DNA from: Entomospira culicis
GTDB taxonomy: Bacteria > Spirochaetota > Spirochaetia > WRBN01
Assembly (NCBI RefSeq): GCF_028748145.1
Contig: NZ_CP118181.1
Span: forward strand, 1,575,588-1,639,587
Length of the DNA: 64,000 nt
Direction of reading: 5' to 3'
Each line of letters opens with the position of its first letter. Positions within the stretch are counted from its first letter, which is position 1. The notes under the pieces were generated by a model, which saw only the letters and a program-made list of their open reading frames with translations, was not told the DNA's origin and ran no database searches. The translations under genes were made by a program, and so were the position numbers. Below are positions 15,458 through 24,093 of the stretch, in pieces.

Positions 15458-16281
15458 TACGTAATACAGATAAGCTCTTCTGCTACGTCGTACTTAGTGA
15501 GCGAGTCGTTGTCAAAGAGATGCTCCTCGCCTAGGTGATTACCTGTGCGTCGGTCGATAATTTGCCGATAGATCTGGTTTTGGCGATAGATGCCGTCGCT
15601 CTTTTGGACAAAGCGATGGTTCTTCTCGACAATATGATAACTGTGCGGTGGATAGTCGTTGGCGCGGATATCGCCATGGATATAGGTCTCGTCGAACCAG
15701 AGATTGACCTGAAAGGTGAGGTTGGTCGGATTCTTCACCTTGATATCCTTCCAACCGTGTACCAACGTGGCACCCGTGCCAAAGGGGATGACGCGTCCGT
15801 AATCAGGGAAGGGGTCAAAGCCGTGGCGATAGCGCTCGACAATCTCTAAGGGCGTATGTAAAAAGATCCAAAAGAGCAAATTCGCCAATTGACACAATCC
15901 ACCGCCACTGGCCACTTTTACCGCGCCATCGGAGAGGAAAATGCCATCTTTGTAGCCCTGCTTGGGTGAGACATCGCCCACTAAGTGCCAAAAAGAGAAG
16001 ACCTCGTTGGGCTTAATAAGCACGTGAGAAATTTTACTACTAGCAATTTTAAGGTTAGTTACCTTGTTGATCTGTAATTGCATATCGGTGTCGCCTAGCT
16101 TGCGTAATAGCAACGACTTATGCGTAAAAATACGCTTCTCTAGCTTATCATCACTAAGTGTACTAGCGTAGGTGTGGCGATCGAACCTCATGCCTATCTT
16201 GTAAAAAAGCGCGCGTTGACGCTTGCGAATCGGTAACAAAAAAGGAAAAATTTGGGTGAGGCGTTTACGGGGCAAGGGCAT
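15457..16281 (-). CDS. VanW-family protein
   Basis: This 274-residue protein carries a VanW domain over most of its length: HVLIKPNEVFSFWHLVGDVS, GYKDGIFLSDG, ASGGGLCQLANLLFW and HGFDPFPDYGRVIPFGTGAT are all typical blocks. VanW proteins are linked to cell-envelope processes, but their reaction is not established. The N-terminus is strongly basic (RKRLTQIFPFLLPIRKRQRA) with no clear signal peptide. A promoter (TTGACC-17-TATAGT, 16306-16334) lies upstream. The gene is transcribed alone. Confidence 0.9.
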   Translation of the reverse strand: MPLPRKRLTQIFPFLLPIRKRQRALFYKIGMRFDRHTYASTLSDDKLEKRIFTHKSLLLRKLGDTDMQLQINKVTNLKIASSKISHVLIKPNEVFSFWHLVGDVSPKQGYKDGIFLSDGAVKVASGGGLCQLANLLFWIFLHTPLEIVERYRHGFDPFPDYGRVIPFGTGATLVHGWKDIKVKNPTNLTFQVNLWFDETYIHGDIRANDYPPHSYHIVEKNHRFVQKSDGIYRQNQIYRQIIDRRTGNHLGEEHLFDNDSLTKYDVAEELICIT

Positions 16282-16305
16282 CTCCTTGGGTGCATGGCTG
16301 ATCCT

Positions 16306-16334
16306 ACTATACGCAATAATCTCCTAAAGGTCAA
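16306..16334 (-). promoter_or_regulatory. vanW-family gene promoter
   Basis: On the minus strand TTGACC (16334-16329), 17 nt and TATAGT (16311-16306) lie about 25 nt upstream of the start codon. Confidence 0.7.
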
Positions 16335-16392
16335 CTAGACGGGAAGCGTACTCAACGGGATGCCTCTTCTTGCCAATAGCTCTACTTATCCA

Positions 16393-17442
16393 CTAGCTAC
16401 GCCCGCTGTAACTTAAGTAAAGAAGGGAAAGCCCCTCACTCTCTTCACGTTCAAAAAAGGAGAGCATTAAGGAGGCATCATGCCAGTTAAATATGGATGT
16501 GTTAGAGAACTCATGATTTAAGACAAAATTAGGGTCGTCGATGGCTTGCATGATTGCCATAATCGTGGTGCGATCGTCGGTAAGGGTAAACGCCTCGCCT
16601 AAGAGATGCACTTGCACGTCGCGCCTTGCTAAGACTCCCCCTAAACTTAACGACTCTAACACCAGCGTATCATCCTCGGTTGTGCTTGGTTTCAACCATA
16701 TATTAATTTTGTTGGGATAATCATAAGCGATGCTGCCGCTCGCTGACTCAAAGATATTGATGGGTTCGCCTAAAACCGCAACCAGCTCATCCTTGGTCAT
16801 GCCAAAGGTAAGCATCTTGCCCTCGATGGTAAAGCCATTAGGCAAGAGTTCTATCGCAAGGGGCGGTAGCAACGAGACCGTTTCATTGCGATATTCAATA
16901 TCCACAATCTTATCGGCATTAATGGAACTACGCCTGATGGTCAAACTATCGCCTGCGTTACGCCATTCACTCCAGTTCTCCCCATGCTCAATCGTTGCGC
17001 CTGCTATAGAAATATCCGACAACCGCTCGATGGTTTGCGCGTAACTATCGGTGGTGGCAAAGGTTACTCCGCCAAGTTGCATGGTGGTAGTAGATGTGTT
17101 GTCAAGCCAGATATACGCTAAAGAGAAGCGCCCTTCATAAAGGAGCTCTTCATTGAGAAAATATAACGAAAATCGATTGCGATAGGTGTAGCGCACCAAA
17201 ACAGGCATATCTTTATCTGATCGGTACGTTGGTTCGCCTAAAAGTGCAAAGACCTCGGCTTCGTCCATGCCAAAACGCACCTCTTTGCCATCCACCATAA
17301 AGCCAGTTTTGGTAAGGACAATCGGCTCGCGCAGGACTGCCTCTTGGGTGCGCTTTTGGTAGTTAAAGAGAAAAACCAAGGCAAAGATCGCCAAGTAGGC
17401 AATCAGTAAGCGTCTGGCGTAGGGTAATTGGTTTGTATTCAT
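16393..17442 (-). CDS. Membrane-anchored protein with two BamE-like repeats
   Basis: This 349-residue protein has an N-terminal membrane anchor (RRLLIAYLAIFALVFLFNY, residues 10-28) and two tandem domains of about 155 residues. Each opens with the pattern I-x-L-x2-x-G-F-x-I/V-x-G-K-x-x-x-F-G-M-x3-E-x-x-x-L-L-G-E-P (FGM at 57-59 and 214-216). This resembles the G-x-s-x2-x-V-x3-L-G-x-P start of BamE/OmlA (SmpA) domains, with later Y-x-Y and Trp-containing strands. An AAGGAG ribosome-binding site precedes the ATG. It is the last of three paralogues in one apparent operon, 19 nt from its neighbour. Function is unknown; an envelope-assembly or binding role is inference. Confidence 0.75.
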   Translation of the reverse strand: MNTNQLPYARRLLIAYLAIFALVFLFNYQKRTQEAVLREPIVLTKTGFMVDGKEVRFGMDEAEVFALLGEPTYRSDKDMPVLVRYTYRNRFSLYFLNEELLYEGRFSLAYIWLDNTSTTTMQLGGVTFATTDSYAQTIERLSDISIAGATIEHGENWSEWRNAGDSLTIRRSSINADKIVDIEYRNETVSLLPPLAIELLPNGFTIEGKMLTFGMTKDELVAVLGEPINIFESASGSIAYDYPNKINIWLKPSTTEDDTLVLESLSLGGVLARRDVQVHLLGEAFTLTDDRTTIMAIMQAIDDPNFVLNHEFSNTSIFNWHDASLMLSFFEREESEGLSLLYLSYSGRS

Positions 17443-17461
17443 CTAGGTACTCCTTGCTATG

Positions 17462-18934
17462 TTACTCTTTGGTATAGGGATAGGTGCGATAGGCAACCCA
17501 TGCGATGCGTCCGGCTGATTGCTCTGGGTCTTCGTAGACAATCAAGTGGTGATCGTACAACCTAAAGAGCTCGCGGCCGTTGCTCGTGGAGCGATCGAAG
17601 GAGATCTGCCTTAATCCATTCAACCTTTCGACCAACTCCTGCGTGGTTAAGGCAAAGGAGAAGGTGTTATCCTCTATCGACCACGTATGCTGTCCGTTAA
17701 AAATAACGATATTTTTAAGCATATTCTCGCTGCCCACCTGTTGATTGGCATCAAAAAAGTAGAGGCTAATGCCACCGCCTGCATAATCATAACGCACACT
17801 ATCATTCGTGGCTATCTTGTCGGGCGCGCCTAAGATCGCCTCCACCTGCGCCTCGTTCATGCCAAAACTCACCACGCTATCATTATAAAGAAAGCCATCG
17901 GGGGTAAAGTGAACATGCACCGGTTGATACAAGCGCTCTATCTTAATGCCATACGATAGCGCATCGAGTTGATCCTCTTTATTGCGCAATAGCATAAGCC
18001 CATTATCAAAAAAATCAATCAAAACATTGCCACTCTCTGACTCATGAAAATAGCTAAGCTCTGCTACATCCACACTCTTTAGCTGGGCAACCATTGCATC
18101 AAAAGAGTCGGTAAAGTTGATGCTCAGCTCCGCAAAAAGCCCACGAGAATCTGAAAAAAAAGGAGCATATAACCACACATCTTTTAATAAATATTGCCCC
18201 TCAATATCAATAAAATTCAAGACAAACTTATTCTTATAGGTAAATCTATGGCTAGCATTATCTTCCTCTTCTTCCCTGCGAGATGGCTCACCCAAAACCG
18301 CGATCACCGCCTCCTTGGTCATGCCAAAGCGAACCTTGCGCTCCTCCACCTTAAAGCCATCTGCCTCTAACTCTACAGTTACCGCGCGTGGTTGCATCCG
18401 CCATGAAAAAACAAAGATAGTGTCAATCTGATTAGAAGATCCTTTACGTGGGTTAATCAATACATAGTGGTTACCCATAGTAAGTGCGCCACTTTCTAAT
18501 ACTTTACCATCATGACGATGAGCGATCTCCGCAAGCTGATCGCCCACCAGCGTATAATCCCCATGATACCTAAAGGCGTATTCATCGATCAGCAAGGTTG
18601 TGTTTGGATTGTCCCTATCTAAAAATATGCCATCTAAATAGACAACCCCCATATCATCGGTAAAACCAAGCGCATAACCATGATATACAAAGGTTCTGTC
18701 GCCGGAGAAACGACGCGGTTTGCCCAAAATCGCGCGCACCTCATCCATCGTCATGCCAAAGGCAACCTCTTTGCCATCAATACTAAAGCCATCAGGCAAC
18801 AGTTCTATCGTAATCGGCGCGCGCTCACGCGCCTCTTGGGTGCGCTTTTGGTGGTTAAAAACAAAAAAGAGCGCAAGCATCGCCAAGTAGGCAAACATCA
18901 AGCGTTTGGAGTAGGGTAATTGGTTTGTATTCAT
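17462..18934 (-). CDS. Membrane-anchored protein with three BamE-like repeats
   Basis: This 490-residue paralogue shares the N-terminal sequence MNTNQLPYxxRLxxAYLAxxAL with its downstream neighbour, including the single membrane anchor. It has three domains of about 150 residues (FGM motifs at 59-61, 203-205 and 357-359). The first repeat has LGKP and the others LGEP or LGAP, and surrounding residues vary, so the repeats diverged after duplication. It is the middle gene of the three-gene unit, 48 nt from the upstream lipoprotein gene. No catalytic motif is visible. Confidence 0.75.
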   Translation of the reverse strand: MNTNQLPYSKRLMFAYLAMLALFFVFNHQKRTQEARERAPITIELLPDGFSIDGKEVAFGMTMDEVRAILGKPRRFSGDRTFVYHGYALGFTDDMGVVYLDGIFLDRDNPNTTLLIDEYAFRYHGDYTLVGDQLAEIAHRHDGKVLESGALTMGNHYVLINPRKGSSNQIDTIFVFSWRMQPRAVTVELEADGFKVEERKVRFGMTKEAVIAVLGEPSRREEEEDNASHRFTYKNKFVLNFIDIEGQYLLKDVWLYAPFFSDSRGLFAELSINFTDSFDAMVAQLKSVDVAELSYFHESESGNVLIDFFDNGLMLLRNKEDQLDALSYGIKIERLYQPVHVHFTPDGFLYNDSVVSFGMNEAQVEAILGAPDKIATNDSVRYDYAGGGISLYFFDANQQVGSENMLKNIVIFNGQHTWSIEDNTFSFALTTQELVERLNGLRQISFDRSTSNGRELFRLYDHHLIVYEDPEQSAGRIAWVAYRTYPYTKE

Positions 18935-18982
18935 CTAGGTATTCCTTACTATCTTATTCTTTGGTATCATTATCGGCACGAT

Positions 18983-19969
18983 TTACTCTTGCCAGCGATA
19001 ATGCATCATAATCACATCAGAGCTAGGCAAGGTGAGCGTAACATCGTGCCAGCTAGCGGTGAACCACAATGGCGCCTTTGTATCCAGAGCAAAGGCTGGG
19101 TCGTCGATGGCTTTAAGCCTTGCTTGAATCGCTTGCCAATCATCTTTAAGCGAAAATTCCTCGCCCAGTAGAAGAAACGTTACCCCACGCCTTGGCGGAG
19201 CCAGCAAGCGCAACGATCCTAAGAGAAACTCCTCGCCGAGCTGTCGATCAAAATTAAGGCTAACCGGTGGGGCTGCGTAAGTATACGACGCCGACTTACC
19301 CGCATCATCAAAGATATGCATCGGCTCGCCTAGTAACGCCATCACCTCGGTCTGAGACATGCCAAAGCGAACCTCTTTCTCGTCGATACGCACACCATCA
19401 GGTAAAAGTTCTATCGCAATCGGTGGTAATAACGGCAACGTTTCATTACGATATTCAATCGACTCTATCTTATCCGCATGCTCTCGGCTACGTCTGATAG
19501 TCAAACTATCGCCCTCTTTACGCCAAATGCTCTGTTTCTCTGTATGCTCAATCGTTGCACCTGCTATAGAAATATCCGACAACCGCTCGATCGCTTGCGC
19601 GTAACTCTCCGATGTGGCAAAGGTTACCCCGCCCAGCTCCATGGTACGCATACGAGAAGAATAGAGCGAAATCGATGTTAAATAGCGCGGAGAATCTTGT
19701 AAGCGCACATCATCTCGAAAGCGTAACATAAACTGAAAGCCATACCAATGCATACCTATGGATATATCATCAGGTGTGCTATCGGTTGGCGCGCCCAAAA
19801 GAGCAAAGACCTCAGCTTCGCTCATGCCAAAACGAAGCTCTTTGCCATCCACCATAAAGCCCCCCTCGGTAAGCACAATTGGCTCGCGCCCACGCGCCTT
19901 ATGGTTGCTCTTCACACAAGAAGCGACAAAAATCAAGGCGAAAATCGCCAGCCAGATGCGTTGTTTCAT
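18983..19969 (-). CDS. Lipoprotein with two BamE-like repeats
   Basis: This 328-residue protein has a lipoprotein signal (LIFVASC, Cys18) where its two paralogues have a membrane anchor. It then carries two BamE-like domains (FGM at 47-49 and 202-204). Its first repeat is strikingly close at DNA level to the first repeat of the 349-residue protein: the stretch coding ERLSDISIAGATIEH is nearly identical, pointing to recent duplication or gene conversion. It is the first gene of the apparent operon. It probably sits in the outer membrane facing the periplasm. Confidence 0.75.
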   Translation of the reverse strand: MKQRIWLAIFALIFVASCVKSNHKARGREPIVLTEGGFMVDGKELRFGMSEAEVFALLGAPTDSTPDDISIGMHWYGFQFMLRFRDDVRLQDSPRYLTSISLYSSRMRTMELGGVTFATSESYAQAIERLSDISIAGATIEHTEKQSIWRKEGDSLTIRRSREHADKIESIEYRNETLPLLPPIAIELLPDGVRIDEKEVRFGMSQTEVMALLGEPMHIFDDAGKSASYTYAAPPVSLNFDRQLGEEFLLGSLRLLAPPRRGVTFLLLGEEFSLKDDWQAIQARLKAIDDPAFALDTKAPLWFTASWHDVTLTLPSSDVIMMHYRWQE

Positions 19970-20119
19970 TATAATGACTCCCTTAGTATTTATTACTTGC
20001 CTATTTTGTCATATTTTCTTGCGTTATGAAAGGCAAAAAAATTGAACAGTGTTAATCTAAGCCGTGCCTTTCATCAGATGGACAACCCCGATCTCCTTGC
20101 TTTGCTGGCTACAATCGCA

Positions 20120-20148
20120 TAAAAAAAGTCCATCAAAACGATGGACTT
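20120..20148 (-). terminator. Rho-independent terminator of the MinD-like gene
   Basis: AAGTCCATC / GATGGACTT (9 bp, 5-nt loop) is followed on the minus strand by seven T. Confidence 0.88.
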
Positions 20149-20176
20149 AGACAGGAGGTGGCGCATCTACAACGCA

Positions 20177-21322
20177 TTACAATTTAAATCCATCTTTGCT
20201 GGCTTTGACAATCTTACTCTTTAAGAAGCGATTCTCTTTACGTAGCTGATTGAGTTCATACTGCTGGGTGCGGATGGTCTCGATGATGTCGCCATCGCTG
20301 ATCGAGCCCTCTTTAAAGAAGGTCTCCACGCTCCCCATCTTCTCCATATAATCTTCGCTTGCCTCGGCCTCGGCGAGCTTATAGCCTGCTTCGATGTCGT
20401 CGGCTTTAAGGAAGGGTGCAGCGTTACCCTCACGCGCTAGCATAATGCGATCGACCACCCGATTGACCGCTTGGGTCATCACGCCACGCGGTTTATAAAT
20501 CACCACAGGTAAGCCACTTGCCAATGCGCGTGATTGGGTTTCATCGCGAAACACTACGCCTAAGTGTTCAATATCGATGCCTAAATACTGCACAATCGTA
20601 CGGCGTAGACGCTCGGCCTTGCTAGCGCTACTTGGCTCATCGAGCATATTCATAATCAAGCGCGGGCGAAAGGCTTTCAGCGTACGTTCAAATTTTGGAT
20701 AATGTTCGGGATCGGCGATCTTGAGTTGTTCCAGTAGCTTGGTAATGTAGATCTTCTGCAGACTCAACCCATCACGTTTGAGGTGATCCATAAAGATCGC
20801 ACCCTTACTATCCTTAGGAAAGGCCGAAGCGATAATACGAAAGATGGCATTCTTTAAAAAGAGATAGGCGGTGAGCGTAGCAGCCATGTTGGGGGCGGTA
20901 ACAATCACGCCACGTCCAGAGATGAGGAAGAAGTCTACCGTGTTAAACCCCGATCCTGCGCCTAGGTCTAAGATAAGATAGTCGCATCGGATGGTCATAA
21001 GAGCGTTGATCAATCTCTTCTTCTGCTGAAAGGTGAGGTTCGCTAAGCCCACCACGCCACCATCGCCTGCCAAAAAGAAGAGCTTATCATACTCGGTGCG
21101 CATCACCAAGTCGTTAATGTCCATCTGCGGACTCACCAAAAAAGTGCCCACACCATGGCTAATGCCCTTAACCCCCAAAGTGATATGCAAGTTGCCTGCG
21201 CCCAAGTCTAAATCGACCAAGACAACCTGCTTGCCCTTTTTTGCTAACGTAATCGCGATGTTCGTGGAGAGCGTACTCTTACCCACACCGCCTTTGCCAC
21301 TTGCTACTGGTATGATTGTCAT
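20177..21322 (-). CDS. MinD/FlhG-like P-loop ATPase
   Basis: This cytoplasmic ATPase of about 381 residues belongs to the ParA/MinD superfamily. A deviant Walker A, SGKGGVGKST, lies at residues 7-16 after MTIIPVA, followed by VDLDLGAGNLHITLG and the switch DLGAGSGFNTVDF. A C-terminal stretch of about 120 residues ends in a coiled coil (TQQYELNQLRKENRFLKSK). MinD/FlhG members position division or flagella. The flagellar-type glycosyltransferase gene divergently next door favours a motility link, which is inference. I prefer the ATG at 21322; an upstream TTG/ATG at 21346-21349 is possible. Confidence 0.85.
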   Translation of the reverse strand: MTIIPVASGKGGVGKSTLSTNIAITLAKKGKQVVLVDLDLGAGNLHITLGVKGISHGVGTFLVSPQMDINDLVMRTEYDKLFFLAGDGGVVGLANLTFQQKKRLINALMTIRCDYLILDLGAGSGFNTVDFFLISGRGVIVTAPNMAATLTAYLFLKNAIFRIIASAFPKDSKGAIFMDHLKRDGLSLQKIYITKLLEQLKIADPEHYPKFERTLKAFRPRLIMNMLDEPSSASKAERLRRTIVQYLGIDIEHLGVVFRDETQSRALASGLPVVIYKPRGVMTQAVNRVVDRIMLAREGNAAPFLKADDIEAGYKLAEAEASEDYMEKMGSVETFFKEGSISDGDIIETIRTQQYELNQLRKENRFLKSKIVKASKDGFKL

Positions 21323-21449
21323 GTTCTTAGTATACCTCACTCTCATCAATTTCTCAAGAGGTTTGATGCGCTTTTACCACCGCTATCTAGCGAGAAAGAG
21401 TAAAAATAAAAATAAAATTTCTTAAGGATTTTTCTCAAGCGTCGATACA

Positions 21450-21797
21450 GTGATCATGATGTTTGTCCTAGAAAGAGAAAAAGCTACCGTCGCCGGTGTC
21501 GCATTAAGCGATCGCGAGTATCAGTATCAGGTGAAAAAGACCTATCAAGATGCGCCCGTTATTGGCAGGCCTCCACACTTTACTCGTCCCTCGGCAAAAG
21601 AGGTACACGATGTGCAACCCTTCGACCTCTTACAAGCTGAAGGTGCCGAAGCCCTCGAAAATATCAGTTATAATCAAGAACAACTCGACTTTTTACACCA
21701 TCATGCGCTCTCTCTGCGTCAAGCCCTCTCGCCAGTGATTAGTGCCTTTACCGATACGCCTCAAGATATGGGTATCGTGATGAATTTTTGCACCTAA
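21450..21797 (+). CDS. Hypothetical protein, 115 residues
   Basis: This short protein has no recognisable family. Candidate starts are GTG 21450 and ATG 21456 or 21459; none has a strong ribosome-binding site. It is cytoplasmic by composition, with a Pro-rich middle (VIGRPPHFTRPSAKE) and a helical C-terminal half (QLDFLHHHALSLRQALSPVI). It ends 19 nt before the Maf-type glycosyltransferase gene, so it is probably co-transcribed with it. A role in flagellar or surface-protein modification would be a guess from position only. Confidence 0.6.
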   Translation: MIMMFVLEREKATVAGVALSDREYQYQVKKTYQDAPVIGRPPHFTRPSAKEVHDVQPFDLLQAEGAEALENISYNQEQLDFLHHHALSLRQALSPVISAFTDTPQDMGIVMNFCT

Positions 21798-21816
21798 ATC
21801 AATTTTATATAAGTAG

Positions 21817-23319
21817 ATGAATTTATGGACAACAAATCTCCAGATCTTGCGTCAACGCTTTAATGCGCTAGCGCAACAACTTGCGCAATATCAGCCTATT
21901 GCTCTTCCCCTAAAAGAGGCGCGCAATGGGCTTGCTGTACCCATCTACCAAGACCAACCACTCCACAGCCTCTATGATCCCATGAAAGAGGCGCAAAAAA
22001 TGTTGCCTCCCACAGGCGAGAGCTACCTCGTTATCGGGCTAGGTGCAGGCTACCTTGCCAAAAGCATCCTCGCGCAATCTACCACCGCCCTGCTCCTTAT
22101 TATCGAACCAAGCCCCTGCGACCTTGCCAACCTCCTTGCCACCCTCGACTACACCGATATCCTTAACGATCCTCGCCTTATCCTTTTATCTAATAAAGAG
22201 ATATCTCCCCTATTTCAGCAATTAGCTCACCTCTATCAACCCTTACTGCACGGCAATCTTCACCTCATCCACCCACGCCTTATGCAGAGCCTCTATCCCA
22301 CTTTTTTCGATAATTTTACGCAGGCATGGCAAGCATGGATGCATCAACTTAGCGGGGAGTTGAGTACGTGGCACTTCTTTGGGCGACGCTGGTTTAAGAA
22401 TATCGTTACCAACCTCGCCACCATCACGCCCGAGAATTCAGCGCGCGCTATTCCTAGCCAAACCGACATCTTTATTGCCGGGGCAGGGCCATCCTTAGAA
22501 GATGCCATCGTGCGTATGAAAAAAGAGCATAAGCGCCCGCTCATCATCGCTAGCGACGCGGCAGCCCTCACGTTGCAAGCCCATCAACTGCCAGCCGATC
22601 TCATCCTCTCCATCGACGCGCAAGCCCTTGTTCAATATCACTTTTTAGGACTCGATCTCAAACCATCTACCCTCATCGCCGATCTCAGTGTCCATCCTGC
22701 CCTCCACCGCTCGGGAAAGAGCCACTTCTTTGCCGGATCGCATCCCCTAGCGCGCTTAAGCGGACTTCGCCATCTCCCCACCGACTCTGGTAATGTCGGC
22801 ACCACCGCCTACCTCCTCGCCAAGTACCTAGGCGCAAAAAGTATCCGCTGGGGCGGCCTCGACTTTGCCTATCTGCACGGCAAGCCCTACGCCAATCCCA
22901 ACTACCTCTATTGTTTATATGAGGCGCAAGCCTCGCGCTTACAACCCATCAGCCAAAACGTAGCCCAACTGACCTTTCGCACCGCCATTCACTACTATCC
23001 AGAAACAGGGCACTATCAAAGCGATCTGCTCGCCTTTTATCAAACAAAATTCCATCAAGCCCAAACCCTCCACACGCCAAAAACATGGCATCAACCTAGC
23101 ATTGATGGCATAAAATTCCTAAAAAATTATCACCAACAACTCATCGATCTCGCCAAACGCCCCATCGATGCATGGCATGCTCTAAGCCCAAATCATCGCA
23201 CGCTTCTCTACACGCTCCTACCAAGCATGAGTACTGGCTATCAGATGGGTTTACGCACGAACCAATTAATAGAAGAGACGCTCAATTTCGCCCTAACCTC
23301 CCTTAAAGATAAAATCTAG
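21817..23319 (+). CDS. Motility-associated factor (Maf/DUF115) glycosyltransferase
   Basis: This 500-residue cytoplasmic protein has an N-terminal nucleotide-fold region (YLVIGLGAGYLAKSIL, about residues 70-86) and a central DUF115/MAF_flag10 core. Core blocks are FIAGAGPSLEDAI, IIASDAAALTLQAHQLPADL, LSIDAQ, SGNVGTTAYLLAKYLGAKSI and WGGLDFAYLHGKPYA. Maf proteins attach nonulosonic acids or related sugars to flagellins in several bacteria. The flagellin target is inference. It follows the 115-residue protein and is divergent from the MinD-like ATPase. Confidence 0.88.
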   Translation: MNLWTTNLQILRQRFNALAQQLAQYQPIALPLKEARNGLAVPIYQDQPLHSLYDPMKEAQKMLPPTGESYLVIGLGAGYLAKSILAQSTTALLLIIEPSPCDLANLLATLDYTDILNDPRLILLSNKEISPLFQQLAHLYQPLLHGNLHLIHPRLMQSLYPTFFDNFTQAWQAWMHQLSGELSTWHFFGRRWFKNIVTNLATITPENSARAIPSQTDIFIAGAGPSLEDAIVRMKKEHKRPLIIASDAAALTLQAHQLPADLILSIDAQALVQYHFLGLDLKPSTLIADLSVHPALHRSGKSHFFAGSHPLARLSGLRHLPTDSGNVGTTAYLLAKYLGAKSIRWGGLDFAYLHGKPYANPNYLYCLYEAQASRLQPISQNVAQLTFRTAIHYYPETGHYQSDLLAFYQTKFHQAQTLHTPKTWHQPSIDGIKFLKNYHQQLIDLAKRPIDAWHALSPNHRTLLYTLLPSMSTGYQMGLRTNQLIEETLNFALTSLKDKI

Positions 23320-23361
23320 TACATATTAAAATAAAATTCGCGTCAAAATGATAAAATTTAC

Positions 23362-23390
23362 TTGACCACCCCAAAATATCTTGTTATCTT
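23362..23390 (+). promoter_or_regulatory. grpE-dnaK promoter
   Basis: TTGACC (23362-23367), 17 nt and TATCTT (23385-23390) precede grpE. No complete CIRCE element was found at this promoter. Confidence 0.7.
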
Positions 23391-23436
23391 GTTAGTAAAG
23401 ATGTACAAATAAGCAAAGGAGTGCAATCTAGTATTT

Positions 23437-24027
23437 ATGGCTAAAAAGAAGAAAGATGAAGCAGAGGCAGAGGAGGTATTGGCAGGCGAAAACCCTACTG
23501 AAAGCCAACCTCAAGCGACCGAAACCTCGCCTAGTCAAGAGGATAACCTCATTCAAGAGCTTAGCGAGACTATCGCAAAACTCACCCAAGAAAAGGCAGA
23601 GTTGCAAGATTTGTCGATACGTAAGCAAGCAGATTTTGAGAATTATCGCAAGCGCATGAGCAAAGAGAAGATCGAGAGCATTCAATACGCTAACGCCGAT
23701 CTCATCGAAAAAATGCTCGATGTTCTGGATAATTTTGAACGTGCCAAAAAGGCCGCGCAGGAGAATAACGACATTCAAGCCGTTATCCAAGGCATCGATC
23801 TCATCGAAAATAATCTCATTGCCCTGCTCAACAGCAAAGGCTTAACCAAACTAAAGAGCCTTCAAGAGCCCTTTAATCCCGACCATCACCTAGCCATTGC
23901 CATGGAAGAGAGCGAAGAGACCGATGAGGCGCATGTAATAGAAGAATTTCAAGCCGGCTATCTCTTGCACGATCGCCTCTTGCGTACGGCCAAGGTAAAA
24001 GTACGCATGCCAAAAGCCAAAGAGTAG
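23437..24027 (+). CDS. grpE: Nucleotide exchange factor GrpE
   Basis: This 196-residue protein is the DnaK nucleotide-exchange factor. After an acidic, disordered N-terminus of about 45 residues it has the long coiled coil (ETIAKLTQEKAELQDLSIRK), then the signature ADFENYRKRMSKEK. A beta-wing domain follows with FNPDHHLAIA and a typical C-terminus, GYLLHDRLLRTAKVKV. It acts as a dimer in the cytoplasm. It forms an operon with dnaK, 66 nt downstream. dnaJ and hrcA are absent from this locus. Confidence 0.97.
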   Translation: MAKKKKDEAEAEEVLAGENPTESQPQATETSPSQEDNLIQELSETIAKLTQEKAELQDLSIRKQADFENYRKRMSKEKIESIQYANADLIEKMLDVLDNFERAKKAAQENNDIQAVIQGIDLIENNLIALLNSKGLTKLKSLQEPFNPDHHLAIAMEESEETDEAHVIEEFQAGYLLHDRLLRTAKVKVRMPKAKE

Positions 24028-24093
24028 TTACACGCCCTGCGCTTGTACCCAACCAACAATAGACTTTATATATCCAACAAAGGAGTTTAAACC

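Noticed and set aside
20060..20115. Short frame of 14 codons (MDNPDLLALLATIA) before the MinD-like terminator
   Set aside because: It has no ribosome-binding site, no promoter and no conservation evidence. It is more likely chance.
23400..23437. CIRCE element at the grpE promoter
   Set aside because: Only a single half-like GAGTGCAAT is present, with no left arm at the required spacing.
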